DNA from: Zonotrichia leucophrys gambelii
Lineage: Eukaryota > Chordata > Aves > Passeriformes > Passerellidae
Length of the DNA: 64,000 bases
NCBI RefSeq assembly: GCF_028769735.1
Contig: NC_088200.1
Span: forward strand, 72,268,046 to 72,332,045
Direction of reading: 5' to 3'
A program made the position numbers and the translations under genes. Below are positions 24,001-34,199 of this stretch, piece by piece (position 1 is the stretch's first letter; every line of letters starts with the position of its first letter). The notes beneath the pieces are model-generated. The model did no database searches, was not told the origin of the DNA, and saw only the letters and a program-made list of their open reading frames with translations.

Positions 24001-26361
24001 CTTTGAGAAACATGCCCTAGTGGAAGTTATCTCAGGGAGTTATCTCAGGCTGGGACCAGAAGATCTTTAAGGTCCCTTCCAATCCAGGCCATTCTATGAC
24101 TTTGTATCCTGTCATCCTTGGTGCCACTGTGGAACTGTTCACTGCCTTACAGCAAGTCTTTAAGCCACTGTCCAAAAATTAAGACATGTTTGTTGCAAAT
24201 ATTTGACTGCTGACTTTTAAAGTGTTGACCAGAGAGATCTGGGTACAGCTCTCTCGATACAGGCACAGCTGCTCTGGGAGAAAAAGGCAAGCTGAAGGTG
24301 TGCTCCCTGATGATGGGGAGGCAGGGGTAGTTTTAGCTACAGCTTGAATGACAGCTCTGAAGACCCACTGAGCATGCATGCATTCATTCCTTCTCTTCCT
24401 ACTGTGTCCCTTTCCAAGGTGGATGCCCAGCTGCAGGTAGTGCGTAAGCTGGAGGAGAAGGAACACCTACTGCAGAGCAGCATTGGAACAGGAGAGAAGG
24501 AGCTGGGGCTGCGAACACAGGCTCTGGAGATGAACAAACGCAAGGTGAGCGATGCCTTCCTTTCCTCTTGGGCTGTGAGGGGGAGTTGCTGCCTTGGGGA
24601 GGCATGGAAGGCTCTGAGCTCTTACTGGCATTACAGAACCTGGTATTTCCTGATTTGGGATGAGTGTATCAGAAGGCTGAGGAGTCCTGAAGAGAATTAT
24701 GATTAAAGTACTGGAGACTGATGTTTTGCTTTGATAAGGAAAAGCAGGTTAAACGTTTTTCTGTGTAACCTGTGGTGAAGAAAGAGCAGCCAGATGAAGT
24801 TAACTGTGGTCAAGGCCTTTGTAGCAAGCATGGGAGAGGCAAAAGGAAATACAGCTGGGGAATGTGAACACTTTCAACAAATGCCTAAGATCAATGAAGC
24901 AGGTGTGTTATCAGTAAAGTAAGACTAAGTCTTATAGCTGCCTTTGTTGTTAAGTTTTAGAAATACAGAAATTACATTAAAACAGGCAAAAAGGAAAGCA
25001 CTGTGAAGAGGAGCTGGGAACAATTCAGCAGAGTCACCTGTGCTAAGCATGACAATTTGGGGTGTAAGGGCATTTGGTTATAAAGTTAGAAGAGAGCTGG
25101 TGAAGAGAGAAGATTGTTAGATATAGGTATCTTGCAGTTCTGTCTATTAACAGAACTGCCTCTGAACACTTTAGTAGAGAAAATGTAAAAGCTGGAAGGC
25201 TGAAAATACCTCAAGAAGAGATTTGGATGATCATTAGTGTTTTTCTAAGTGATGTGCTTTGCAGTATGCCAAGGTTTGGCTCTGCCCAAAGGAATCTTGA
25301 AGCTAAATGATAGAACTTGTTGATAATAAGGTAATAACAAGAAGAAGCCACTAGAGCTGTTCTTCTATGTTTGGTCCTGGTTTTCTTTCTCAGGCCATGG
25401 ATGCAGCCCAGCTTGCAGATGATCTGAAGGCCCAGCTAGAGCTGGCTCAGAAGAAGTTACATGATTTTCAGGAAGAGATTGTGGAAAACAGAGTAACTAG
25501 AGAGAAAGAGATGTTCAACTTCAAAAGGGCTGAGGTATGTATCCTATGCACAATCCTTTAAGATCTGTCTGCTTTAGTGTCCTCCTTGTACACTGAGCTT
25601 GTCGAGGGTTTCAGCTGAACTGCTCTTGGTGTCCAGTTTCACTTGACTTTGGCTTCATCAGGTCTTGGCTCTTTCAGATTTTGTCCCCTGATAACTGACA
25701 ATACTTGTGGCATCAGAGGATCATGTTGTCTCTTGGATTATAGTGGCTGAAACTATGGGTGGCGTGACTTAGCCAGGTGCATGTTCTCTTTGGTCCCTGA
25801 AGAAACTGACAGAGAATGTACTGCTCCTTCTCTTGGTCTCCTGTTTTTGTGCAGGAAGATATTTCTAGGTTGCGCAGGAAGCTGGAGACCACAAAGAAGC
25901 CTGACATGGTTCCCAACTGTGATGAGATCTTGATGGAGGAAATCAAGGATTACAAGGTGAGTATCTCTGTCCCTCAGCTTCCCTTTTTACCTTAGTCAGA
26001 AGATGTGTAGGCACACTTCCACTATCTGACATCTCTCGTCTGTACTCTGGCACTGGAGAAACCACATTGTCCTTCTGAGGAATGGAAGGACCTTCATGTT
26101 GAGACATGTCTGAGCACAGCAGCTGGGCTGCAGGGCCCCTCACAGCTCTGTCTGTGTGTCTATGTGTCTGTGTGTGTGTTGCAGGCCCGCCTGACGTGCC
26201 CGTGCTGCAACATGCGCAAGAAGGACGCGGTGCTCACCAAGTGCTTCCACGTCTTTTGCTTCGAGTGCGTGAAGACGCGCTATGACACCCGGCAGCGCAA
26301 GTGCCCCAAGTGCAACGCAGCCTTTGGGGCCAACGACTTCCACAGGATCTACATTGGCTGA
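12032..26361 (+). CDS. RNF20: RNF20 (BRE1A), E3 ubiquitin-protein ligase for histone H2B; 19 coding exons
   Basis: RNF20 pairs with RNF40 and RAD6-type E2s (UBE2A/B) in the nucleus to monoubiquitinate histone H2B, a mark linked to transcription elongation and DNA repair. Exons: 12032-12160, 12277-12444, 12562-12709, 12874-13056, 14279-14397, 15215-15361, 15532-15609, 15933-16052, 17283-17462, 17658-17793, 18458-18579, 18883-19286, 19855-19972, 21257-21406, 22350-22562, 24419-24544, 25394-25534, 25855-25956, 26185-26361. They join in phase to 2961 nt, 986 residues plus TGA; human RNF20 has 975. The start has a near-perfect Kozak context (GCCACCATG) and opens MSGIGNKR. Most of the protein is coiled coil. 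Residues about 561-627 form a Glu/Arg/Lys-only helix. The last exon encodes a C3HC4 RING with C933, C936, C948, H950, C953, C956, C968 and C971, ending HRIYIG. All introns are GT-AG; the 24419 acceptor is AAG rather than CAG. No break is seen, so the gene looks functional. Confidence 0.97.
19030..19240 (+). repeat. purine-only Glu/Arg/Lys-coding tract in RNF20
   Basis: About 200 bp with almost no C or T on the plus strand, coding a highly charged run of E, R and K (residues about 561-627). Such runs usually form a single alpha helix. The low-complexity GA-rich DNA is prone to length change, which may explain part of the 11-residue excess over the human protein. Confidence 0.8.
23395..24105 (+). 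mobile_element. CR1 LINE 3' region (RNF20 intron 16)
   Basis: About 700 bp of CR1: an RT-end-like segment (23471-23700), the 'aacaggctgagagagctggg' block, 'agaaagaaattcttcactca' and a 'ggtcccttccaatccaggcc' tail ending in 'attctatgact'. Frames are broken. Sense orientation to RNF20, wholly inside intron 16 (22563-24418). Confidence 0.8.
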
Positions 26362-27110
26362 GGCCCTCTGAGCCCCCACTGCTGCCAAGCCAGCCTCTCT
26401 CCCTCTCAGCTTCTGCTGCCTGAGCTGCAGTGTCTCCTGGGAGGGGCCTTCAGGGTCTCAAAAGAAACACACTCTGGATCTTGCTTCCTTTCTTGGCCCC
26501 GTCCCTTTGATCTTGCCCTCGGTTTTTGTGTGTTCTTTGTGCCTGAGAGGAAATTGCCCATCCCTTGCTTTCACACTGCCAAGGTGGGAACATGCCACTG
26601 AAGTGCTACCTTGGTGGGATGGAAGCTGAGCTGCAGCAGAGATTTGTGAGAGCTTTATTTGAGGGTTCTGTTCTTCTTTGGATGCTAATTAAATCCTATC
26701 AAGGAATCACACTGCTCCTGGGAGGGAAGAGTTTCCCAATTAACAGGCCCAATAGAGACCAAGGAAATGAATCTGTATCCTCAGTGGAACAACTCCTTAG
26801 GTACCTGTCTATCTTCCTGAGCCAGGACAAGAACCCCTGAGGGTTGGTGCACTAGGAAACCCTAGCCCCAAACAAACACATCTAAATATCCAGAAGAGGA
26901 GAAAGGAGAGATCTTGGTGATCCTTAGAAAATAGCATTCCACTGATGAGCCCTGGTTGATGTGCTCAATTTCCCCTAGGCTGAGGCATTGCTGTCACTGT
27001 CCTTCTCAGAGAGGGACTTCTGGTGTTCCTTTGCTGCAGGTTTACCATAAAGATTTTAACCTTGTTATGTACAAATTCTTATTAAAGCTGTTGTTTGGTT
27101 TATTTTTCTG
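26362..27110 (+). other. RNF20: RNF20 3' UTR with polyadenylation signals
   Basis: After the TGA at 26359-26361 there is no further ORF. ATTAAA occurs at 26688-26693 and 27081-27086; the second is followed by a GT/T-rich element and is the better end. This gives a 3' UTR of about 0.75 kb. The true end needs transcript data. Confidence 0.5.
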
Positions 27111-28298
27111 GTTCTCCTGCCTCTGGTACTGTCTGTCTACTCTCCCATCCTTTGTCCAGTTCTTGGAAACATTTCTAACAAACTTTAAACTTCAACAGTG
27201 GAGACACCTAATTTCTTCCGTCCTCTCCTTTCAAAATATGCCCAGCTAGAGCAACTTTTGTCCCTTTGGCTGTGTCTCCAGTGGCTTATTCCTGATGCAA
27301 CAGGAGGGCCAGGGTGCTGCATTATTTCTGCAGTCATTTTGTCATGGCTAGAGGGAATTTTGGAAGGGATGTCATATGGCTTAGATTGTCAGTGCTCCCT
27401 GTACTTGGAGGCTGCATTTGAAGTCTGCTCCTAAAATCAAAATGGGAAGTTGTTGATTTGTGACATTTCTTCCTAGGGTGTAGTGTTTTCCCTGTAAACC
27501 TAATTTGAATGGAAGGTGCACCTGTCAGAGGTTTGTCTCAGGGGTGTCCCTTCCCTGAAGCAGGAAATCTGCCTTCCTCCATCCCCTCCCTGCAGGAAAT
27601 ACCAGATACAAAGTGAAAGGAGATGAACACAGGCTCTTACACTATTCATTATCTTGCTGAAAACATTCAGAATATATGAGTAAAGTCTTGTAAATTATGA
27701 GGAATCCTGAAAAGTGAGAAGGAACATGGCATCCTGCCTTTCCAAGGGGAACCTGGGCTGCTGTGAGTTCCTGCCGTGGTGTAAGAGCTGTTGGAAGGGA
27801 TGAGAATAGAACTTCCTTTCCCTTGAAGTTGCTCCCAGGATTACAGGTTCTGGCAGCATGTTGGCTAAAGAATGGTGTGCTAATGGTGCTGGTAGATTTT
27901 GGGGTACAAATGCTTCTTCAACCAGGTCCTGGCTCATGAATAAGCTGTCTACATCTTCAAATAGCTTTGCTACAGCAGCAAGAGTTCCTTTTACAGCTGT
28001 GAACAGCAACCTGAACTGAACAGCCCCAGCAGAGCTGCAAAGCCCTTCTGTCCATCCCCAGTGTCTCTTGTATCACCTTCCTACTGAAATGAGCTTTGTG
28101 TGCGCTCTGCCCAGGTTGGCATCCCTCTACTCCTGGCAGAAAAAGGATATTTCAAACAATCTGTATTAGTTTCACAGAGGAGTTTTGGAAACTCCTTTTC
28201 TCACTTAGCAAGAAAAAAGTCTTGTTTTATAATAGCTTATGTCAAGCTCATTTTGGAAGTGACTGAATTTCTCTTGGTGGATAGAATTTAAACACTGA
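27111..28298. other. intergenic DNA between RNF20 and the first LTR
   Basis: No gene, repeat family or RNA recognised. It ends where the TGAGACAGAG LTR start begins at 28299. Confidence 0.5.
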
Positions 28299-28692
28299 TG
28301 AGACAGAGTAGAGATCCGTCCTGAATTAGGTGAAGTGTCTGACAACGGTGAAAAGTCTGTGAGGCCAAAGCTAAAAGAAAAACTTGCATGCCGAGACAGC
28401 AAGGAGACAGAGAAAGAAAAACAGAAAAGACCACGAGGTCAATTTGCCCCAACCTAGAAATACCTTTGATAAAGAAGAACTGGTGCTAAGTGTCATGCAA
28501 GATGAATATGTATGAACTTATTGTGAAACTGTATGCATATGCATTTGGGAGAGAGATAAAAAGAAATCTGAAATCTTCAGGGGTACGCATGCCCTTTTGG
28601 AGAGGCTTGTGTCCGGCGCTCGTCGTAATAAAAGCATACCAGGCTTTACAACTTTTACAAGTTGTGAAGTTTCTTCTTTTCTCCGCAAAACA
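28299..28692 (+). mobile_element. LTR, family A (copy 1), plus orientation
   Basis: Starts TGAGACAGAG and ends GCAAAACA, 394 bp. A TATA-like GATAAAAAG and an AATAAAAG lie in the expected order, and a PBS-like TTTTGGCGAGCC follows directly. The same family recurs at 55176-55575 (minus) and about 52600-53015 (plus). The PBS does not match a tRNA I can name. Confidence 0.8.
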
Positions 28693-31300
28693 TTTTGGCG
28701 AGCCAAGCCAGGAGTTCTCTGTCCCCGCGGGGGCAGGGGGGATAGACAGACCTCCAAGGCGCGCCCCAGGATTTTTTCCTGGTGGGGCTCTGCTTGTCTC
28801 AACTTGCCACCTGCGAGGACAGACAACGACCCGCTGGCCTGCAGAGGAAAATACGGTATGTACTATAGAGCCCCAGGGGGGAAGAAGGAGAGAAAGAGAG
28901 TAAATCACCCAGAGACGTCTGGGTTCATAAGTTCAGCTGATAGAGCAGCTGTATTAGAGACAGAGTTCATCGTTCTGATAGAGCAGACCACTAGCGGCTT
29001 TGGGGGTAAGCTGGGTGAACCCGTGTGTGTGTGTATTAGAGATTCATAGATCTGATAGAACAGAACTAGTGAGCCCGTGTGTGTTTTGTTTGTGTGTGTG
29101 TGTGTGATGTCCAGACACTGTGTTGCTGTATAGTTAATGTGTGTAGCAAGTGCACTGTGTTTGTGATCGTGCAAGTGATATGTGTATGGTGTATAAAAGA
29201 GAGTAAATCTACAGTGCGGGGGGGGGGGGGCAGTACTCCCCGTGTTTGAAGCAGCCGAGTGAGGCCAGAGGCGCCGGCTGTAGCAGGCTGCGGGGGCAGG
29301 GAGAGAAGTGCCCCGCGGAGAAGCAAGTGGAGGAATGTCAGTGATGGTATTTATCGTGTTTGAATGTAGTGATTTGTGTAGATTTGGTACATTTTAACCG
29401 TGAGTATGAGCTCAGAGAGTTCCTTTGCCTTAGATGTTTAGACTTGATCTCTAGACTGTGCGCTGTTATTTTGATTGTGTCCAGGAAAATTGATATGAGT
29501 AAATGCTGAATTATGGTATGCTATGTTGTGTTGAGAAAAGTGAGCACTTTGAGAGATATGCCCTTTCGCAGTGATTTTGTGTAGTGATTTTCTTCCGCTG
29601 CATTTTGGTAATTTGATTCTCAGATTGTATAGTGGTGTTTGTAGAGATTTTAAGATTTTGTTGCAACAAGAGTAGCATTTTACATAAGAGAACTATAGTA
29701 CAGTGATTTATGTTTAACTTCGATAAAGTGAGTTAAAAGAATTCCAAGAATTCTCCCCCTCATAGTAATTCAAGCCTTAGCTCTAGTGAATTTGAAATAA
29801 AGAAGAGGGGGAGAAGAGAGAGAGACACATAGAGTGTGTCTATGTCTGTGAGCATATCAGAGTTTCAGCTGTGACTAGCACAGCCTTTTTGCAAAGCAGC
29901 AAAACAAGTGTAAGTAGGCACAGTACTTAATTAAATTGTGCAAGAAGAGAACTAAAAAAGACTGATATTTTGTAAAACAGAGTTTATATAGAAGAGATAA
30001 ATGAGATAAATTAGTTAATGAGACTTATGAGATTTATAAGACTTCAGTTAGTACTGCAGTAAGTCTTTACTAGAAACAATCCGCTGAAAAGATTTAAAAT
30101 TCTCTGTAACAAACAGAATAGCCTGCCTTTGTGGGCAATTTCAGAGAGCCTTTAGTACATCAAGAGGCTAGCATGCTGTGTGAAGTGACAGTGGCTGTGC
30201 CCTGGGCACAGAGACAGCTCTGGCTGCCCTGTCTCCCCAGAGAACACGAGAATGGCCTGTGGCCAAAAGCTAGATGTGCAAGTATTATTGCAGTGCGGTG
30301 TTTATGAGAAACACTGGTATTGCTGTTTTGCTGTTCCAATAAGTGTCAAGGTACACGCCCCGAGTGTAAATTAGAAGTTTCCAGTCAAGCAGATTCAAAA
30401 CCTAAAGTCTTAGAGCTTGTGTGTGAGAATCACATCTGATACCTGCCACCTAGAACTGTGTGTATAAGAGGAAAACTGAGAAACTACTGTGAAGGTCTGT
30501 AAAAAGGTTTGAATAGAAGCGAGATAGGGCAAAAAGAAATAAATAATGAGAACTGACCAGAGCAAACAGGTTCCTAAATTAGCCCCTTTTGAGAGGGGCT
30601 CACTGAGAAGAAGTTGCCAGTAAGAGCAGCTCAGAAAATAAAAAGATTTATAGTGCTTCATTGCTGTTAGTACTGTTTTATAATAAGAAAATAAATGAGA
30701 TAATTTTTGTATGCTGAGATGTCTTTTGTTTTAAGAAATCACCCAGAATGACAAAGAGACTGTGAGATCAGACCGCCCTCTAGTCTTAGCCCTTGAAAAA
30801 GAAAACAAGGCAAAGAGAAAGCAAATCAAACATGTTGTTCAGCATGCAGCATAAGATAGCAACGTATGAAATCAAGCAAAGATTATCACGCTAAAATGGG
30901 AAGCAATCACAGTTCGCAAAATGAGTACATATGACCTGCTAAAGGCTTCCTCCCAAAGTAAGAGAAGAAGAGTAAAAGTGATCTTCCCAAAAGAGAAGAA
31001 TTTTTGTCAGCACAAAAGTCATGTGTTCAGTTTTAAATAAAGCTTTAGTACCTGTAGAAAATGTTTATGTTGTAGTGTGCAGAATGAACAACTAGCCAGT
31101 CTGAGAAAGCATGCTTTTGCTAACCTTTAAAGTAACATGTGTACTATGTGTACCTAAAAGCTTTTGTACAATTCGCTCAATTTGCTAAACATTCTCAAAT
31201 GAGAAAAGTTACTCTAGAAGCAAATAATATAAAGATGTTAAGCTTAATATTAACAGACACTGAAATTAAGAAAGACATTAGTAAAGAACATACAACGCCT
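28693..31300 (+). mobile_element. ERV leader and decayed 5' internal region
   Basis: Directly after LTR copy A1 comes a PBS-like site, a GC-rich leader and a candidate splice donor (ACG|GTATGT at about 28856). Imperfect repeats with GT runs follow (28950-29112), then a G-run near 29220. From 29350 the sequence is AT-rich with no ORF. At 30896 an ATGGGA start (Met-Gly, as in myristoylated Gag) is followed by a stop after 12 codons. The element is cut near 31300, where minus-strand integrase begins. Its class is uncertain; the 4-bp TSD of copy A3 suggests a gamma-type element. Confidence 0.5.
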
Positions 31301-33600
31301 GTTCAACCTCATGTGAGGCGTTGCCTCTGGCTCCCTCCTTTTTTGTCTATCCAAAAGGGATTTTAGGGTATGATGTGTTCTTTCAATGATTGCTTGACCC
31401 ATGGGGGAATATGGAATACCAAATGTGTGTCTGACACCCCACTTTTTCAGAAATTTGTCAAGAACCTTTTTATCCATTGAGGCACACCTAATGATGCAAA
31501 TGCTTGCAAGAAATGTTGGCAGGCATGTTCTGCTGTTTCTACCATACGTGCTAATGCGAAGAGTGCTCCTGAAAATGTGTCCACTGAAACATGAACATTT
31601 TTGAGCTTTCTGAATGATGGATATTTTGTGACATCAGCTTGCCACAGTTGAAGACTTTGCAGTCCTCATGGATTGACTGCTCCTGTGGAAGCAGGTGGCT
31701 GCACAAGTCAGGTGGCTGACAGTCTGGACAAGCACTAATGATCTCCCTCGCCTGGCTCTTTGAAAGGCAAAAGGATTCCATCAGCCACCTGTGCATTCTG
31801 ATGAAAAAATGCATGACTCAATCTTGCCTGCTCAAAAATGTCCAGTAGTGTTTGTGAAATGGGCATTGTCAGCCTGTCTGCCTGGGCATTCCCTTCTGCT
31901 AGAAATCCTGGAAGTGATGTGTGCGCTCTGATGTGAGGGATGAAGTATTTATGTTCTCTGCTTTCTAACAGTATTGCCTGACAAGTATGAGTATAAAACT
32001 TCGTTGCTTTTCTCTTTCAAAAGTCAACCTTCCAGCCGTTTGACCACACCCGCAACATATGCGGAATCTGTGATCAGATTGAGAGGTTGTTTGAACAATT
32101 GAAATGCCCTGACAACAGCTGCCAATTCCACATTTTGTGGAGAGCCCTGAACTGGTTTTTATGTTTGAGTCGCATTCCCCTGCTGTTGCATTTTTCCAAG
32201 TGATCACTGACTTGTGTATTTTCCCTGAACCATCAGTGAATAGTGTGATCCCGTCCAATGATTTCTCACTTATTCTCGGTTTTTTCCTGTAGCATATTTT
32301 TGACTGCAACACTCTGTGCTATGGGAAATCAATTGTGCAAATGCCTGGAAAGCCTAACAATGCAATTAACAAATCTTTTGATTTCTGCATCGCCCAATGG
32401 AAATAATCTTTTTTCAATGGTAAATAAATTGTTGAGAATTCCCTGCCTGCCATTGTCAGCAACCTTGTTCTCGCCTTTATGCTAATTTGTGCTGCCATCT
32501 CCAGATCTGTGAGAATTGTCTTTGAGGACCTGTAAGGTAGAAAAATCCACTCTATGATTAATAGAGAGTCTCTTCGAGACAAATCCTATTGAAAAAACAG
32601 ACCACGGAATTGCACTTTTTCTCCCAACCATGCCAACTTGAAGGGCAACAATTGTATGAATCGATGTGCTTGCTTCTTCTGAATGGCCTCTGTAACTTTT
32701 TCCAATTCTTTTCTTGCTTCTGGTGTGAATGTTCTGGGAGATCTGATGGCTGGGTCCCCTCTCAGAAGATCGAGCAACAATGAAATGTCATAATTTGTGA
32801 TTCCCAAAATTGGTCTCATCCAGGTAATTTCTCCTAGGAATTGTTGCAGATTGTGTAAATTGCTGACTTTGATGCTGACCTCCATCTTCCAGAGTCTTAT
32901 TGTCCTCTCTGAGATCTTCCACCCTAGATATTTCCACAGTGCGATCTCCTGGATCTTTGAGACACTGATTACCAGTCCTGCCTTCTGCACTTCTGCAATC
33001 ACACAGTCGCGTGCTTCTTGCAGCTCCTGTTGTGTTGACGCTGCAATGAGCTAATCATCCATGTAATGAATGATTTTTGCCTTCAGATATTTCTTCCACA
33101 CTGGTGACAAAGCTCGCGCCATGTACCATTGACAGATAGTTGGCGAGTTTTTGAGTCCTTGTGGAAGAACCACCCTATGGTATCGCTGCAGAGGCGTTTC
33201 CTTGTTGATGTTTGGAACAGAGAAGGCAAGTCTTGGAGCATCATCTGGATGAAGCAGAATACTGAAGAAACAGTCCTTGAGGTCAATGACCACAAGCAGC
33301 CAATCTCTGGGAATCATTGAGCCTGAAGGAAGTCCCAGTTGAAGTGGTCCCATATCTTCAAGGACTTCATTGATCTTCCTGAGGTCGTGCAACAGTCTCC
33401 ATGTACCTGAAGCTTTCTATTGTGATGAACACTGGAGAGTTGCATGGACTGTCTGTTGGTTTGATGTGTCCCTTTTGCAGTTGTTCTTGGACCAGGTTTT
33501 TCAATGCAGTCAAGCTTTTTTCACTCAAGGGGCCACTGATCCACCTAAACTGGATCATCAGTCTTCCAGGTTAACTTCAGTGTGGCGAGTGCCACAGTGA
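31300..33600 (-). pseudogene. class II ERV pol (RT, RNase H, integrase), 3'-truncated
   Basis: On the minus strand: RT at about 33600-32590, with SPCNSPVFI, LVVIDLKDCFF, the LPQG block and HYMDD; RNase H at about 32320-31965 with LFTDGSG; integrase at about 31814-31300 with a C-P-D-C zinc end and FGIPYSPMGQAIIERTH. An in-frame stop directly follows YMDD at 33051-33053, and there are several frameshifts. The integrase stops at about 31300 with no C-terminal domain, env or 3' LTR, joining plus-strand DNA of another ERV. Betaretrovirus-like by the RT wording. Not functional. Confidence 0.85.
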
Positions 33601-33606
33601 CCCCCA

Positions 33607-33900
33607 CTAAAAATCCACCTCCAACTGCGTGCCCCATTGTGCTAAAAGGTCTCTTCCCCATACTGTGATGGGCTTCTGCACAACAAAGGGATGAATGATC
33701 GCTGTTTTGTCTCCTAGTTTCCTTCCAACAACAGTGGAATTCTCACTCTGCAGACACAGGGAATTTCCCCCTATGCCTGTGAGGGAACCAAAGGGATGCA
33801 ATCAAATTCCATTCTCAAGGCCAAAAGATGTATTATATAACTGTGATGTCTGCCCCTGTGTCGAGCATTCCTCTGATGGCAATTGTTCTTTCTCCACAGG
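33607..33900 (-). pseudogene. ERV protease remnant
   Basis: The minus strand at about 33840-33875 encodes the aspartic protease site LDTGAD, followed by the flap-like GIGG and a GRDLL end. It sits between gag and RT, as in betaretrovirus-like elements. A frame break separates the active site from the downstream piece. Confidence 0.75.
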
Positions 33901-34199
33901 TCAACTGACAAGTGACAGTGGGTTGGTCTCAGCCTATATGTTTCACCCAGGAAGTATGTACTTCCATGTGTTCCTTAGAAGGAAATCCTTCTTCGTCAAA
34001 CACTAGCATGACCTGCTCCATGGCATGTGGTGGCAAAGCAATAGCTTTTTCTACCGGGGTATTTTCCGCGACAATCAATGGTGGTTGAAGAGCCTTGGCT
34101 AAAACCATCTACTCTTTGTTCCGATTCGCTGAAATAATTGAAGGATAAATGACAAGTCCGAGGATATTACTTCTGTCTTTACTGATTATCATAAAATCT

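Noticed and set aside
31330..31345. CTCCTT near the truncated provirus end matching CTCCTT beside LTR copy C1, as a TSD
   Set aside because: The 31330 copy lies inside integrase coding sequence of the same provirus, so it cannot be a flank.
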